Source of the DNA: Phycisphaerales bacterium
Lineage (GTDB): Bacteria; Planctomycetota; Phycisphaerae; Phycisphaerales; SM1A02
Length of the DNA stretch: 45,815 nucleotides
Assembly (NCBI GenBank): GCA_029268515.1
Contig: JAQWNP010000009.1
Span: forward strand, 1 to 45,815
Reading direction: 5' to 3'
In this document: in pieces, positions 34,365 through 44,427 of the stretch
How positions within the stretch are numbered: position 1 is the first letter of the stretch
How the letters are laid out: each line of letters opens with the position of its first letter
The notes under the pieces: generated by a model
Databases searched by the model: none
What the model was told of the DNA's origin: nothing
What the model saw: only the letters and a program-made list of their open reading frames with translations
Translations under genes and position numbers: made by a program

Positions 34365-35441
34365 ATGAATCACCTCGTAAAATTCATTGTGATCGCGGCT
34401 CTTTCGAGTACCTCGTATGCCCTTGCGGGCGAAGCGTTCTCTGTCTCAACTGTTAGCACACCGAATTCATTTGGCAAGATGGGACCCTACGCAGTCACCA
34501 TGTCAGAAGTTTCTGATCAGGGGCTGCTACTCATACCTCAAACCACTGATTCCTCACAGTCAAAACAACAATGGCCAGGACTCGTTTTTGCCCACGGTCT
34601 TTGCGGCCCAGCTCGGAGCTACTCCGATACACTTCAGCGACTCTGTTCATGGGGCTTTGTCATCATCGCCAACCAAGAACAAGAAGATTGTGGCGTCATG
34701 GATATCCGTCAACCGCTCCAATCATTTGGAAGCCATGCCAAGTTTCAGCATTGCGCAGATTCATCAATCATGGCCGGTAATATCAAAAAGAACCTGCACT
34801 ATCTTGCTTCACGAAGTGATGTGAATGCAGAATCCTTGGCCTTGATTGGTCATAGCATGGGTGGCGGTGTTGTGATTGATGTTGCAGCTAACTTGAACTC
34901 CGAACATGCCGGCCTCGTGAAAGCAGTTGTCGCAATAGCGCCTTGGAACGGCGCTCAGCCAATACCAAGCTCGGTTGTCGACAAGATCAGTGCGCCCCTA
35001 CTGCTCTTCTGCTCCTCTTCAGACTCACTATGCCCTTGCTCAGGGCCTGCGACAGTGACTGATACACAGGGGCCGTTCACCTCCCCCGCTGCGATCGGTA
35101 TTCCCATGCTTTTTGGACCCGGAGCAGACGCTCATTGGAATGGCGGAGTCGCAGCAATTTACAAGAACGCAGTGACTGCAACGCTGATGCAGGTCGATAA
35201 AGCAAGCCACATGACGATCGCCGGTACTGATGGAGTCCAGATGCAGCACCTCGCCTATCAGTCAACCAAGTTGTATGGGCTCAATTTCAATAACCCCGAT
35301 CGACCCTACTCGATGATTCCCACACTCGAATACAGCGTGGCCTTCCTCTACGACATCTTGGATATCAATCGTCAAGAGGGCCAGGAAGTGATGGCGGCGG
35401 CAAAAAGCGACGCTCGTATCTCGGAAGTTCTCTCCAAATAG
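34365..35441 (+). CDS. Secreted alpha/beta hydrolase resembling cutinase/PETase-type polyesterases
   Basis: 358 aa. The N-terminal signal peptide (HLVKFIVIAALSSTSYALA) predicts export. The nucleophile elbow GHSMGGG places Ser164, with candidate triad partners Asp220 (CSSSD) and His282 (KASHM), the spacing of bacterial cutinase/polyesterase folds. The order FAHGLCG (oxyanion region), GHSMGGG, CSSSD, SHM matches that group, and several Cys suggest disulfides (CGPARS, LCSWG, LFCSSSD, CPCSG). Dienelactone hydrolases and lipases are alternatives. It starts 141 bp beyond duplicated block A. Substrate unknown. Confidence 0.72.
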   Translation: MNHLVKFIVIAALSSTSYALAGEAFSVSTVSTPNSFGKMGPYAVTMSEVSDQGLLLIPQTTDSSQSKQQWPGLVFAHGLCGPARSYSDTLQRLCSWGFVIIANQEQEDCGVMDIRQPLQSFGSHAKFQHCADSSIMAGNIKKNLHYLASRSDVNAESLALIGHSMGGGVVIDVAANLNSEHAGLVKAVVAIAPWNGAQPIPSSVVDKISAPLLLFCSSSDSLCPCSGPATVTDTQGPFTSPAAIGIPMLFGPGADAHWNGGVAAIYKNAVTATLMQVDKASHMTIAGTDGVQMQHLAYQSTKLYGLNFNNPDRPYSMIPTLEYSVAFLYDILDINRQEGQEVMAAAKSDARISEVLSK

Positions 35442-35512
35442 TGCCCTCTGATGCGAGCTGGCCGGGCCCCAGGGGTCGGGGATCTTTCTTGGGATGACCA
35501 TCCTGACCCGAT

Positions 35513-35609
35513 TCAGGTCGCCTTGGACAGCGATGACATCAGAGACTGGGCAAGAGATTTAGCGACGAGAATTGGGGCTGGCACTCGTGCACAAATCACA
35601 TCTTTTGAT
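35513..35609 (-). pseudogene. Decayed 5' fragment of a second HEAT-repeat gene
   Basis: The minus strand reads CARVPAPILVAKSLAQS, which lines up with the real HEAT protein N-terminus CALLKRENPIVVAKVLAQA (shared P-I-x-V-A-K-x-L-A-Q). The initiator ATG is gone, a TAA precedes it, the frame has shifted relative to the start and a TGA ends it at 35513. It joins directly onto duplicated block B, just as the live gene joins block A. A 53-codon plus-strand frame here (35451-35612) is its antisense. Confidence 0.6.
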
Positions 35610-35820
35610 TAATTGTTGACCTCGTGGAGCACCATTGATGCCAAAGACCGTCGAGCCGGCCAGTGCTTGTAATATCACCGAAGTGGCGTATTCGAGGCTA
35701 TTTACAGGCCTAAACTGACTAATGTCTCAGGATTGAAAGCCCAATGCCAAGTGCTGGACCAAATAACTGCGCAAACTTGACACTCTGAATATTGAGATTT
35801 TTGACTTGCTATTACAATGG
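35605..35820 (-). repeat. Duplicated block, copy B
   Basis: Second copy of 34021-34224, same orientation, about 1.6 kb away. It continues on its left into the decayed HEAT fragment. Like copy A, it ends roughly 110-140 bp upstream of a plus-strand gene (here the DUF2617-like gene). Confidence 0.75.
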
Positions 35821-35937
35821 AGGCCGCAAGAATGCTCCCTCACGGTATTACAAGCGAACTCTGAGAAGGGTCTAGAGGTCAACCCATCCTCTACCAGGCC
35901 CCCTCGATCTCCTCTTTCCAACCCGTAAGGTATTTTG

Positions 35938-36483
35938 ATGAGCATCCCATCTAAAGCAAGTAGCCTTCAGGCTTACAATATGCTTCTTTATCGAACAGCT
36001 TTGCACCCAGAGTTTTTCGAAATCTGTGGCCGGACCCGTATCGATCATGGTGATTATGAATTTGAAGCTTGGTTGTCTCCAGGAGGACACCTGGCACGTT
36101 TCGAACATTCGGGCGTATGTGTCACCGAGGTGGTCACTGAAGCGGGCGATAACCTTCCTGACCGAGGTTTGCTCACCACATTCCCATGTGCTGGAGAAAA
36201 AGACCACGAGTCTGAATTTGGTGATGACTTGCTCTATATCACGTCAATCCAGACTGAGATGTTGCCTGACCACCTCTTTGCTGGAACTTATTCGGAACTG
36301 AAACGACATGCAGAGTCCGGTGACTCGCTCCATACCCATTGGAGCGATGACATTGGGAATAACAATCTATCGTTAATGGACGTACAACGATTCAGTAACC
36401 AGGTGCATGTACAGAGCTATCACCTTAGGCAAGACTGTAAGCTGGTACTGCGAACGCAGACCATCTTTGAAATCAAAGCGTAA
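35938..36483 (+). CDS. DUF2617-like protein of unknown function
   Basis: 181 aa from the ATG at 35938 (TAAGG upstream; a TTG directly before it would add one residue). The sequence LLYRTALHPEFFEI, SPGGHLARFEH, CVTEVV, CAGEKDHESEF and YITSIQTEMLPDHLF recalls, from memory, DUF2617 proteins of planctomycetes. No enzyme motif or signal peptide is seen. It is preceded by duplicated block B. The DUF call is from recollection and should be treated as tentative. Confidence 0.6.
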   Translation: MSIPSKASSLQAYNMLLYRTALHPEFFEICGRTRIDHGDYEFEAWLSPGGHLARFEHSGVCVTEVVTEAGDNLPDRGLLTTFPCAGEKDHESEFGDDLLYITSIQTEMLPDHLFAGTYSELKRHAESGDSLHTHWSDDIGNNNLSLMDVQRFSNQVHVQSYHLRQDCKLVLRTQTIFEIKA

Positions 36484-36524
36484 GTACGAATCCGTCATAA
36501 AAATGATTTTTTGAAGCAGAGACC

Positions 36525-37892
36525 CTACACCTCAGTAGTGGTCTTTTCTTCTGCTGGAATCTGCTCACTTGTCAATGTGGCATAGGTACCCGGTACCATA
36601 CCGGGTTGCCAAATGGCTGAGAAATCTTGGCCATCGCTTGCACGTCGCATGAGTAGATACATCGTTGTCGATGCAGAGAAGAAGAACGAAAAAGCCCAAG
36701 CCGAAACAAGCCATAAAACCAGTTTGATCCAGAAGCTCAGCGCAGAAGCAGTCCACTCTGAGAAAAGGTTCGCCTCTAGAACTGCTTCTTGGCCAACACC
36801 TAACTGATACAAAGACCACGAATCAGAGAAGATAGAAAATGCAACAGGTGCATCGGCGGTGCCATAGAAACTACCACCCAGTGATGACCACGACACCGCT
36901 ATATTGACCATAAATGTGGCAATCAGGCCAACAGCAATAAAACCAACCAAGAGTCCAATCAGACCCACTGCGTAGTAGCAGAGCATGTGGATTGGCCGGC
37001 TTGCGATATACGAATAGGCACGTTGCATTGCATCGAAACCATCTGCTGCTTCACAGGTGACGGCCGGTATAAGTAGAGGAAAACCGAACAAATAGCCAAG
37101 AAGGCACCAAGTGGCCAGAAAGCTAAGAACCAATGAAACACCAAAAACGATCCCGCCGATGACATCCAATACTGGCACAAGAAAGAGCAAGCCAATGAGG
37201 CTGATCAGGAAACAGAAAATCAATGCCAGTGCCAGCGGCCCAACTAACGCTGAAAATAGCCGCCCAACAAATGCGATTGAAAAAGCAAACGACCGTAAAA
37301 CAGATGGTGTGGTAACACCCGCCAGTTGACAGGCTGCCGTTCGACTCAAGGCGCCACCACCTAATGATATGAGGATGAAAAAGATGATCCCAAACAGAAC
37401 AGTGAACCAGTACTGACCAGCCATCCAAAGTTTCGTGGGCAATCCGTAGATCATGTCAACAAGAGCTGAACCCATGCCCACAAAATTCAAACTTCGTGTG
37501 GTTTGGACTAAACTCTGAAACTGTTCAACAATGAATGTTTGGGATGCCTCAAAAGAACCCTTCGGTCGCATCAGCTCAAGGCGGCCAAGCGCTTCTGTCA
37601 ACTGAACACCGTCTCTATCTTGCATCTGATCAAAGCGTTCGGCCGCGTTTTGGTAAGACTCTATATCAGCGACGGTAGCAGCGCCCGCATTCAGCCCCGC
37701 TGGGGAGACCGTGCTCGGCCAAATGAGATCCCAAATGCTGCCACAAAACATAATGGAGGCAACCAGCAGCAGACCAATAATCAGACGCTGCGGCTGCATC
37801 GCCGAAACAGCAGCCGTCACCATTTTGTGAAAATGGAATACCTTCCCCCAAGCAATAGAATCAATGGTGGCTATCGGTTTTGGATCTGACAT
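36525..37892 (-). CDS. Multi-pass membrane protein of unknown function
   Basis: 455 aa from the ATG at 37892, which has GAGGAG 8 nt upstream; GTG two codons earlier is less likely. About seven hydrophobic segments occur (LIIGLLLVASIMF, TVLFGIIFFILISL, LALALIFCFLISLIGLLFLV and others), with one ~90-residue hydrophilic loop after the first. The tail is acidic (EQIPAEEKTTTEV). No family is recognised; a role as transporter or membrane scaffold is possible but not supported by a motif. Confidence 0.6.
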   Translation of the reverse strand: MSDPKPIATIDSIAWGKVFHFHKMVTAAVSAMQPQRLIIGLLLVASIMFCGSIWDLIWPSTVSPAGLNAGAATVADIESYQNAAERFDQMQDRDGVQLTEALGRLELMRPKGSFEASQTFIVEQFQSLVQTTRSLNFVGMGSALVDMIYGLPTKLWMAGQYWFTVLFGIIFFILISLGGGALSRTAACQLAGVTTPSVLRSFAFSIAFVGRLFSALVGPLALALIFCFLISLIGLLFLVPVLDVIGGIVFGVSLVLSFLATWCLLGYLFGFPLLIPAVTCEAADGFDAMQRAYSYIASRPIHMLCYYAVGLIGLLVGFIAVGLIATFMVNIAVSWSSLGGSFYGTADAPVAFSIFSDSWSLYQLGVGQEAVLEANLFSEWTASALSFWIKLVLWLVSAWAFSFFFSASTTMYLLMRRASDGQDFSAIWQPGMVPGTYATLTSEQIPAEEKTTTEV

Positions 37893-38108
37893 CAACACAT
37901 CTCCTCGTAGGCCGATCTACTCGTCTTGTTCGCGCCAAGCGAGCCCAGAAGAGGCACGCCTGATACACCCAGTGGATGCTACCAGTTCATCGGACCAGAA
38001 TGCCTTTAGACTGTTGGGGGACTCAGTGGACTATCTCTGATAGCATCCCCAGTTCGTTCTTCTCAAAACCGTTTGAAGAGCCCTCTGCTGACCTTAAGGA
38101 GCCTTACC

Positions 38109-38738
38109 ATGGCATTTTCACTGCCTGATCTTCCCTACGCCACCGATGCACTTCAGCCACATATTGATGCACAAACCATGGAGATCCACCATGGAAAGCA
38201 TCATGCAGCCTATGTCTCCAAACTAAATGCTGCTCTTGAGGGCCACGATGCACTGGGCAACGAGACCATTGAGTCAATTTGCAGCGATCTCAATCAGGTC
38301 CCAGAGGCAATTCGAGGTGCTGTACGGAATAATGGTGGTGGCCACTACAACCACTCCCTGTTCTGGACCATTATGGCTGGTGGCGCTCATGGCGGTGGCG
38401 AGCCGACCGGATCGCTCGCTGATGGCATCAACGCTGCGTTTGGTTCCTTTGATGGCTTCAAAGAGAAGTTTGCTGCTGCCGCTGCAACACGCTTTGGCTC
38501 AGGTTGGGCTTGGCTGTGTGTTTCTGAGGGTGACGGCAGCTTATGCGTCTGCTCAACGCCCAATCAAGACAACCCGCTTATGAAGGGCTTTGTTGACTGC
38601 CCCGGCCGACCACTGCTGGGACTCGATGTCTGGGAGCACGCTTACTACCTCAACTATCAAAACCGGCGTCCAGACTACATCACGAGCTGGTGGAATGTGG
38701 TCAACTGGGATGCCGTTGCCAAGCGCATGCTGGGATAG
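38109..38738 (+). CDS. sodA: Superoxide dismutase (Mn/Fe family, Mn-type features)
   Basis: 209 aa from the ATG with AAGGAG upstream. Metal ligands are visible: His in [13 protein letters not shown], His in [13 protein letters not shown], Asp and His in [16 protein letters not shown]. The Gly-Gly-His context and Gln in TPNQDNPL follow manganese-type enzymes; metal use should be tested. No signal peptide, so it is cytoplasmic. It stands alone between the membrane protein and the sulfotransferase. Confidence 0.95.
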   Translation: MAFSLPDLPYATDALQPHIDAQTMEIHHGKHHAAYVSKLNAALEGHDALGNETIESICSDLNQVPEAIRGAVRNNGGGHYNHSLFWTIMAGGAHGGGEPTGSLADGINAAFGSFDGFKEKFAAAAATRFGSGWAWLCVSEGDGSLCVCSTPNQDNPLMKGFVDCPGRPLLGLDVWEHAYYLNYQNRRPDYITSWWNVVNWDAVAKRMLG

Positions 38739-38844
38739 CGAGAGCGAAGATGCATCTGAATACAGCAGTTGATTTGATGGCAGAAATTGTTGCCATGAGG
38801 GCTACCACTCTGCTCACTCTTAGCACGCTGAGAGCCAGCTCGTA

Positions 38845-39693
38845 TTACCAATCGTATCCGAGCCGCTGAAGCACAGGCTCCATGACCGGTCTGATGGCGT
38901 CGAGCGTCTGTTGATCTATTGCCTCTCGCCACTTATTGGCGCGACTGGGATCAACGCTTGAAACAACCTGATCAACTATTTCTGGGTCAGATTCTAATTG
39001 TGTCACGTCAAAAATACGTTCCATGATCTGGCGAGGACCATTGACGAATTCTTCATAACGGTACCTAAAGTACTGATTCGATGGCAGCGCCTGCCCATCC
39101 TCAATTGCACGTGTGATTGTTCCCGCCCACTGTCGAGCCAGCACGACATGAGGTGGATCATCTTCCAGCCACTGACGCCAGCCGCTAGGCCTTGGACCCC
39201 AAAATTTCAAAGGCTGCTTGGTAATTTTCCGTTTGAGCGCTGCCATGGCAGGCAACATATAAGCTGGCCACCCCCAGACCGGTGTCTCCAATGCACGCTG
39301 AACTATTCGGCGACTTGGAATGCCGCCACTCATAATGTTCTTGGTTGATTGAATGACACTGCGACCATCACGGATGATCTGTATAAAAATCGCGTCCGGA
39401 AAGATTTCATGAATGAAACTGATACGTAGGCAGTTGCTCGGTGTCTTCTCAATCAGACGAGCTCGTCCGCGATCATTGACAAAGCGACTGAATTGCTTGT
39501 GTATGTGGCGCTTAATCCGAGGTGTCACATCGCTGGCCGTCAGAACATCATCCTTACGATAACTATTGCCCCAGGTCCACACATGACGTGGCTCTGACCA
39601 ATAGGCCAGTGATGGATGCTCAGAAAAGACTCCGCCCATGTATGTCGTGCTCGAGCGCTGGGTACCCAGCAAGATGATTGGACGATCAATCAT
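38845..39693 (-). CDS. Sulfotransferase-family protein
   Basis: 282 aa. The PAPS 5'-phosphosulfate loop GTQRSSTTYMGG lies near the N-terminus (10-21), and the 3'-phosphate region IIRDGRSVIQSTKN is at about 106-119, both typical of sulfotransferases. It would move sulfate from PAPS to a polysaccharide, lipid or protein acceptor at the surface. Its neighbours do not name the acceptor. Confidence 0.85.
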   Translation of the reverse strand: MIDRPIILLGTQRSSTTYMGGVFSEHPSLAYWSEPRHVWTWGNSYRKDDVLTASDVTPRIKRHIHKQFSRFVNDRGRARLIEKTPSNCLRISFIHEIFPDAIFIQIIRDGRSVIQSTKNIMSGGIPSRRIVQRALETPVWGWPAYMLPAMAALKRKITKQPLKFWGPRPSGWRQWLEDDPPHVVLARQWAGTITRAIEDGQALPSNQYFRYRYEEFVNGPRQIMERIFDVTQLESDPEIVDQVVSSVDPSRANKWREAIDQQTLDAIRPVMEPVLQRLGYDW

Positions 39694-39889
39694 TTGGAGT
39701 GATCTTTGTTTGATGATTTTTTGTGCCTACCAAGTTCCCGACCAGTATACAGCGATCACTCTACCGTCGGTCTTGCTGAACCGGATATCTGGTGCTTCAC
39801 CTGGGAACGAGTAGACACGGAAAATCTATTGCCATTGATAATCAACTAGACACATCCAATCGCAATTTTTCATTGAATAGATCGCCGAT

Positions 39890-42151
39890 TTAGAAATCGA
39901 TGATTTTTGGTTCAATCAGCTTCAAGACACTGTCGCCTTCGGTAATCTCGATCATTGCATTGATCGGCACATCTGTGAATTCTTGCTGTTGACCAGAACT
40001 CGGCCATGTCACCGTTAACCGACCGATGGCTGTTGCATCTCCGAGACCAATCTCTTGTCGTCTGGGCGAACCACCAAAGCTGCTTACTGAACCAACCGCC
40101 CGGTGCAAAGTACGAGCACCTGATGGTGCGTCTAGATCAACTTGAATTCGAGCACCATAGGCACTGCGGTTACTTTCGATTCCAATGAGATGAACGGTTA
40201 GGTATGCCTGCTCATTACCAGGGTTAAGAAACAAGGCATTGTGAAATGCATCACCTGGATAGAAGCCCCCTACCTGGTGATAGACATCTTGATCACCATC
40301 GTTATCAATGTCAGCAAAAGCAACACCGTGGCCTTTCTGCAAATGGCCAAATCCGCCCGCTCGAGTAACATCCTGAAAACCACGCCCCGCATCATTGCGC
40401 AACATCACATTGGGCATAATGCTCTCATAACTTGGATTGCCTGTCGTCAAATACATATCGAGATAACCATCGTTATCGAGATCACCAAAGTTTGCTCCCA
40501 TTGGCAACAATGGCCTATCGATGCCAGCCTGCACAGTCTGATTCGAGAAAGTCCCATCAGCGTTATTTCGATAAAGTGCCGGCGAAGCGCCACTATGTGG
40601 TTGACCAAGGTAATCAGCCGCAAGATCTTCCAGCTTGGCGTCATAAGCGGTAACAAACAAGTCAAGCCAACCGTCATTGTCATAGTCGAAGAACCACGGA
40701 ACAAAGCTACGCCCAATTGGCCCCTGAACACCAACCTCTTCAGCAATATCAGTGAATGTCATGTTTCCATTATTTCGATAGAGACGATTACGGCCCAGAT
40801 TCGAGACATAAAGATCGAGATCTCCATCGTTGTCATAGTCACCAGCAGTAGCACCCTTGGCATAACGATCATTGGTCACACCCGCCATAATGGACACATC
40901 TCGAAATGTCCCATCGCCACGATTCTGAAACATCTGTGAAGGATATGAGCCACCCGTTGCTTCTTCAGGTGGAAAATAGGTGTGATCAGCTCTTGACTCG
41001 TTCGCAACGTAAAGGTCAACATGCCCATCATTATTAAAGTCACCAAAAACAGCCGCCTGGGTTGGGCTCGCTGGCATTGCAAGGCCGACTTCATGAGTCA
41101 CATCTTTGAAGACGCCATAACCATCATTACGTAATAGTGAGTTTCGAATTCGACCTTCATCAAACAGCCACGCGCCGCGCAGAACGAGAATGTCAACATC
41201 TCCGTCACTATCATAGTCCGCGCCAATGATGTTCAAACCACCAAGCTGCTGACTAAGATTTGAGTGTTTTGAAATGTCAGAAAATGTGCCATCACCATTA
41301 TTCACATTAAAGGTCATTGCCCCAGAGGGATCAATGGTAGATGTCACAACATCGAGCAGCCGATCGCCATTGAAATCATCAACAATGCAACCACCACAAA
41401 GGTTAAATTCATCAAGACCAAGCCTCGGCGCAACATCTGGGAAGCGTTCAATCTGATGTTCAGAATCATAGGTATCAACTGGAATCTGCTGGCGACTGGG
41501 GATGCCCTTGGACTGTTCACCGAGGGCCATGCTTGCAATATTCAAAAGCCATCGAGAACGAAGATTCTCTGGATCCTGCTCGAGGTGGTCAAGGTAAGCC
41601 GCCTTCGCTTGAGCCGCTGGCTCATCAACGCTATGCACACCTCCAGCTGCCAATGGAAAAAGACAGCAGTCGGCATTATGGCGATTCACACAGTTTTCAA
41701 CCTCCGCAAGCCGAAGGTAAGCCAAGCCACGAAGCTGATGCAGCTGGGGGTTGTCTTGCAGAAACTTGGGATTGTCCTCAAACTTTTCAAAGAGTGCATC
41801 AACTTCTTCGATTGCAGCTTCAACCTGGCCATCTTGGAGCAGCTGTAGAATGAGTTGGCGAGTCAAAACGGAATACTGAGCGAGATTACCTTTGATGGCA
41901 TCCCGGTTTTCTCTGATCCTAATTACTGCGCCACGTTCAAAAAATCCACCTTCCGCGGTGTAGAGTTCTTGGGCAATGGCCTCAAATTCTCTTCGATTCG
42001 CTGCCGATAAATTTTCAGTACCGGAAATCATATCGGAATCAGTATGTGGCGATCTGACGGTGTTCTTTGACAGCTGATCTTCAGTACATCCAGTCAAGAT
42101 CAAAAACATCCCCCCCAGCAACAAGGCTGGTCGACTTTTGGGTAATCTCAT
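39890..42151 (-). CDS. FG-GAP/ASPIC (CRTAC1-like) surface lipoprotein
   Basis: 753 aa with lipobox LILTGC (Cys22). A helical N-terminal part (~60-210) is followed by many calcium-binding FG-GAP repeats (VDDFNGDRLLDVV, GADYDSDGDVDILV, GDFNNDGHVDLYV, GDYDNDGDLDLYV, ADIDNDGDQDVY). The ASPIC/UnbV C-terminal domain includes NRSAYGARIQVDL and VSSFGGSPRRQEIGLG. Such proteins are probably beta-propellers anchored to the envelope; binding partners are unknown. Confidence 0.9.
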   Translation of the reverse strand: MRLPKSRPALLLGGMFLILTGCTEDQLSKNTVRSPHTDSDMISGTENLSAANRREFEAIAQELYTAEGGFFERGAVIRIRENRDAIKGNLAQYSVLTRQLILQLLQDGQVEAAIEEVDALFEKFEDNPKFLQDNPQLHQLRGLAYLRLAEVENCVNRHNADCCLFPLAAGGVHSVDEPAAQAKAAYLDHLEQDPENLRSRWLLNIASMALGEQSKGIPSRQQIPVDTYDSEHQIERFPDVAPRLGLDEFNLCGGCIVDDFNGDRLLDVVTSTIDPSGAMTFNVNNGDGTFSDISKHSNLSQQLGGLNIIGADYDSDGDVDILVLRGAWLFDEGRIRNSLLRNDGYGVFKDVTHEVGLAMPASPTQAAVFGDFNNDGHVDLYVANESRADHTYFPPEEATGGSYPSQMFQNRGDGTFRDVSIMAGVTNDRYAKGATAGDYDNDGDLDLYVSNLGRNRLYRNNGNMTFTDIAEEVGVQGPIGRSFVPWFFDYDNDGWLDLFVTAYDAKLEDLAADYLGQPHSGASPALYRNNADGTFSNQTVQAGIDRPLLPMGANFGDLDNDGYLDMYLTTGNPSYESIMPNVMLRNDAGRGFQDVTRAGGFGHLQKGHGVAFADIDNDGDQDVYHQVGGFYPGDAFHNALFLNPGNEQAYLTVHLIGIESNRSAYGARIQVDLDAPSGARTLHRAVGSVSSFGGSPRRQEIGLGDATAIGRLTVTWPSSGQQQEFTDVPINAMIEITEGDSVLKLIEPKIIDF

Positions 42152-42409
42152 TCGTTCTCATCTCTACTAACACCTGATGCGACGCGTTCGCGACAGGATT
42201 ACACTGAAGATCGCTTTGCGATTTGAAATCGCAGAAGGAAGCCTGAGCACATACTCCAACTCACCGACCACCCAATACGCAGTCAGGCCCTGTGAGATCT
42301 TCTAAAATGATGAGAACCGCAGATATAACTAAAAATAAACCTTATTTGTGGCCGACAGTGGATGTACTAGACATCTTCAAGGCAACCCGACGTAGAATCA
42401 CTCCCACCC

Positions 42410-43564
42410 ATGAATATCGGCAACTATGTTTCAGTCGTTTCAGGCCAAAAGGGCTTTGAAAACAACGTCTCCGGACACATCCAGATTCCGTTGCATGCCA
42501 TGAGCCTTCTTAAAGATGCGGGGCACCAGGTGCATCTGGTCACCAATGAGTTTGGCCCAGAGCGATCACTTCCAAATTGCATGCCTGACGATATCCCAAT
42601 CCACTATGTCATCGATGCTCGACGGCGAGGTGGCATTCTTGAACGCACTGGTGAGCAATCAAGGGGCGTGAGGCCGGGCCAGTTTCTCAAGCAATTACGA
42701 CAAATGAAAGCAATTGCCAAGAGAGAGAAGTTTGATGTCTTCCACTTCTTTGGCTTCAATCGCACCGGCCACCTGGCAGGAATCCTACGATTGAGCGGTA
42801 TGAAGTGCCCAACCGTCATGACCACTTTTAAAGCGATTTTCCCCGAACGAATGGCACCAGTCACCCGCTTTTTATGGCGACGAGTCGATGTGATTGCAAC
42901 GGCCACCGACTATGTTCAAGAGCAATATCGCCAAAATGGAATAACCACTCAGATTCTAAGACACGGCCTGGTTCGCGACATTACTGCCGAACTGGGTGAT
43001 GAAGTAATAAGCGACAAGCACCGCGTCTTATTTTGGCGTGATCCTTCAGTTGATAATGGCGCGGATGTGGTGATGGATGTCTACGATGTCCTGGCGCCAA
43101 AATATCCGAAGATCAGTTTCGATTTGGCTGTACGCCCTCACTGGAAAGAGATACCCAATCTCGAGGAGCGCGCATCAAAGCACAAAAATGTTCATGTGTA
43201 TCGCTTCCCATACGAAGATGGAATCACCTTACCCAAGCTCATGCTCGAGTCTTTGTGTGTCTTAATGCCAATACGCAATATGAGCATTGATCCCCAACTC
43301 GTCATTGCAGAAAGCTTGGCCGCAGGCGTACCGGTCATCGCAACAGACAAAAATGGGAATGGTGAAATGATTACACCAGGTCGAAGTGGATACCTTATTG
43401 CCGAAGGTAATGTGAAGGCCGGAATAGAAGCGCTTGATTCTATTTTGTCGAATCATGAAAATGCACTCGCCATGGGGCATCATGCAAAGCAAGATATCTC
43501 AGAACGATTTAACTGGAACACCTATGTCGATGAAGTCGTCAAGATGTACCAAGGTGTTCTGTAG
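42410..43564 (+). CDS. Family-4-type glycosyltransferase
   Basis: 384 aa with a GT-B layout: an N-terminal acceptor half (ISGHIQIPLHAM-like region, VFHFFGFNRTGHLAG) and a C-terminal donor half with AESLAAGVPVIATDKNGNGE, the conserved Glu-containing sugar-nucleotide site of GT4. It would add a sugar to a surface glycan or lipid. It diverges from the ASPIC lipoprotein gene and precedes cutC. Confidence 0.82.
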   Translation: MNIGNYVSVVSGQKGFENNVSGHIQIPLHAMSLLKDAGHQVHLVTNEFGPERSLPNCMPDDIPIHYVIDARRRGGILERTGEQSRGVRPGQFLKQLRQMKAIAKREKFDVFHFFGFNRTGHLAGILRLSGMKCPTVMTTFKAIFPERMAPVTRFLWRRVDVIATATDYVQEQYRQNGITTQILRHGLVRDITAELGDEVISDKHRVLFWRDPSVDNGADVVMDVYDVLAPKYPKISFDLAVRPHWKEIPNLEERASKHKNVHVYRFPYEDGITLPKLMLESLCVLMPIRNMSIDPQLVIAESLAAGVPVIATDKNGNGEMITPGRSGYLIAEGNVKAGIEALDSILSNHENALAMGHHAKQDISERFNWNTYVDEVVKMYQGVL

Positions 43565-43699
43565 TCAATTGCTTTTCTATAAACGCAGCTTCAAAAGTAC
43601 TTTAGTCATATCCCCTTGCGAGTGTCATTGCCTCAGACACCGGAATAAATACCACCATCCCGGACGGCAAACAAACTGCTGAAGTGAAGAATCAACCGG

Positions 43700-44410
43700 A
43701 TGAAAAATGAAACATACACCCTCGAAGTACCGGTCGATCATCCGACCACTGCAGAGGCTGTTGCCTCTTTTGTGACACGCGTGGAAGTCTGTACGCAACT
43801 GGATCAACACGGCTTTACACCGTCAACAGAACTCGTGGAATCTATTTGTAAAAGTCTGGCAGGCCGCTGCAGCTGCACCGTCTTGATTCGTCCAGATGAT
43901 TCCGACAGCATGTGTGTGTCTATTTCTGCAATGGAGTCTGCGCAACGTGCCATTACCCAGCTCGCAGATGCAGGTGCGGATGCCGCGGCATTTGGTTTTC
44001 TTGATCAGCACAATCAACTTGATCATTTATCAAATGCAAAACTAGCGAACGTCTGCCGTGACCATGGCATCGAACCATGTTTACACCGTGCATTCGATTT
44101 TCATGATCGTCTTGAGGATGCTGTTGAGATAGCGGCTGACATTGGCATCATCCGCGTGCTTAGTGCCGGCACATCATCACTTGATCAGGCAATCTCTCCT
44201 CTTGATGTTCGCACTGAGCGTCTCAAGCAGATCGTGTTTGCCACCGGGCAGCGATTTCAAGTCATCGCTGCTGGTGGTGTTCGTGGGCACAATGCACTCC
44301 AATTTCTTGCTTGTACGCCACACCTTCATGCATCGTGTAGAACCAAACAGAAACTGAGCCCAGATGAATTGTTTGAGTTGCTTCGTGTTTTCAACGATCG
44401 TGGACCATAA
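43700..44410 (+). CDS. cutC: CutC-family protein
   Basis: 236 aa, the usual size. VEVCTQL near the N-terminus, VLIRPDD, GADAAAFGFLDQHNQLD, LHRAFDF and RVLSAGTSS, then VIAAGGVRGHN, are the CutC TIM-barrel landmarks in order. The typical RPRGGDF stretch is RPDDSDS here, so the site is altered. The family was linked to copper tolerance, but its biochemical role is unclear. It starts 135 bp after the glycosyltransferase stop. Confidence 0.82.
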   Translation: MKNETYTLEVPVDHPTTAEAVASFVTRVEVCTQLDQHGFTPSTELVESICKSLAGRCSCTVLIRPDDSDSMCVSISAMESAQRAITQLADAGADAAAFGFLDQHNQLDHLSNAKLANVCRDHGIEPCLHRAFDFHDRLEDAVEIAADIGIIRVLSAGTSSLDQAISPLDVRTERLKQIVFATGQRFQVIAAGGVRGHNALQFLACTPHLHASCRTKQKLSPDELFELLRVFNDRGP

Positions 44411-44427
44411 GTGTTTCACGCCCCGGG

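Noticed and set aside
35451-35612. 53-codon plus-strand ORF directly after the hydrolase gene
   Set aside because: It is the antisense of the decayed HEAT-gene fragment, and it has no ribosome site.
40006-41853. Several plus-strand ORFs across the ASPIC lipoprotein gene
   Set aside because: They are antisense frames of a strong 753-codon gene.
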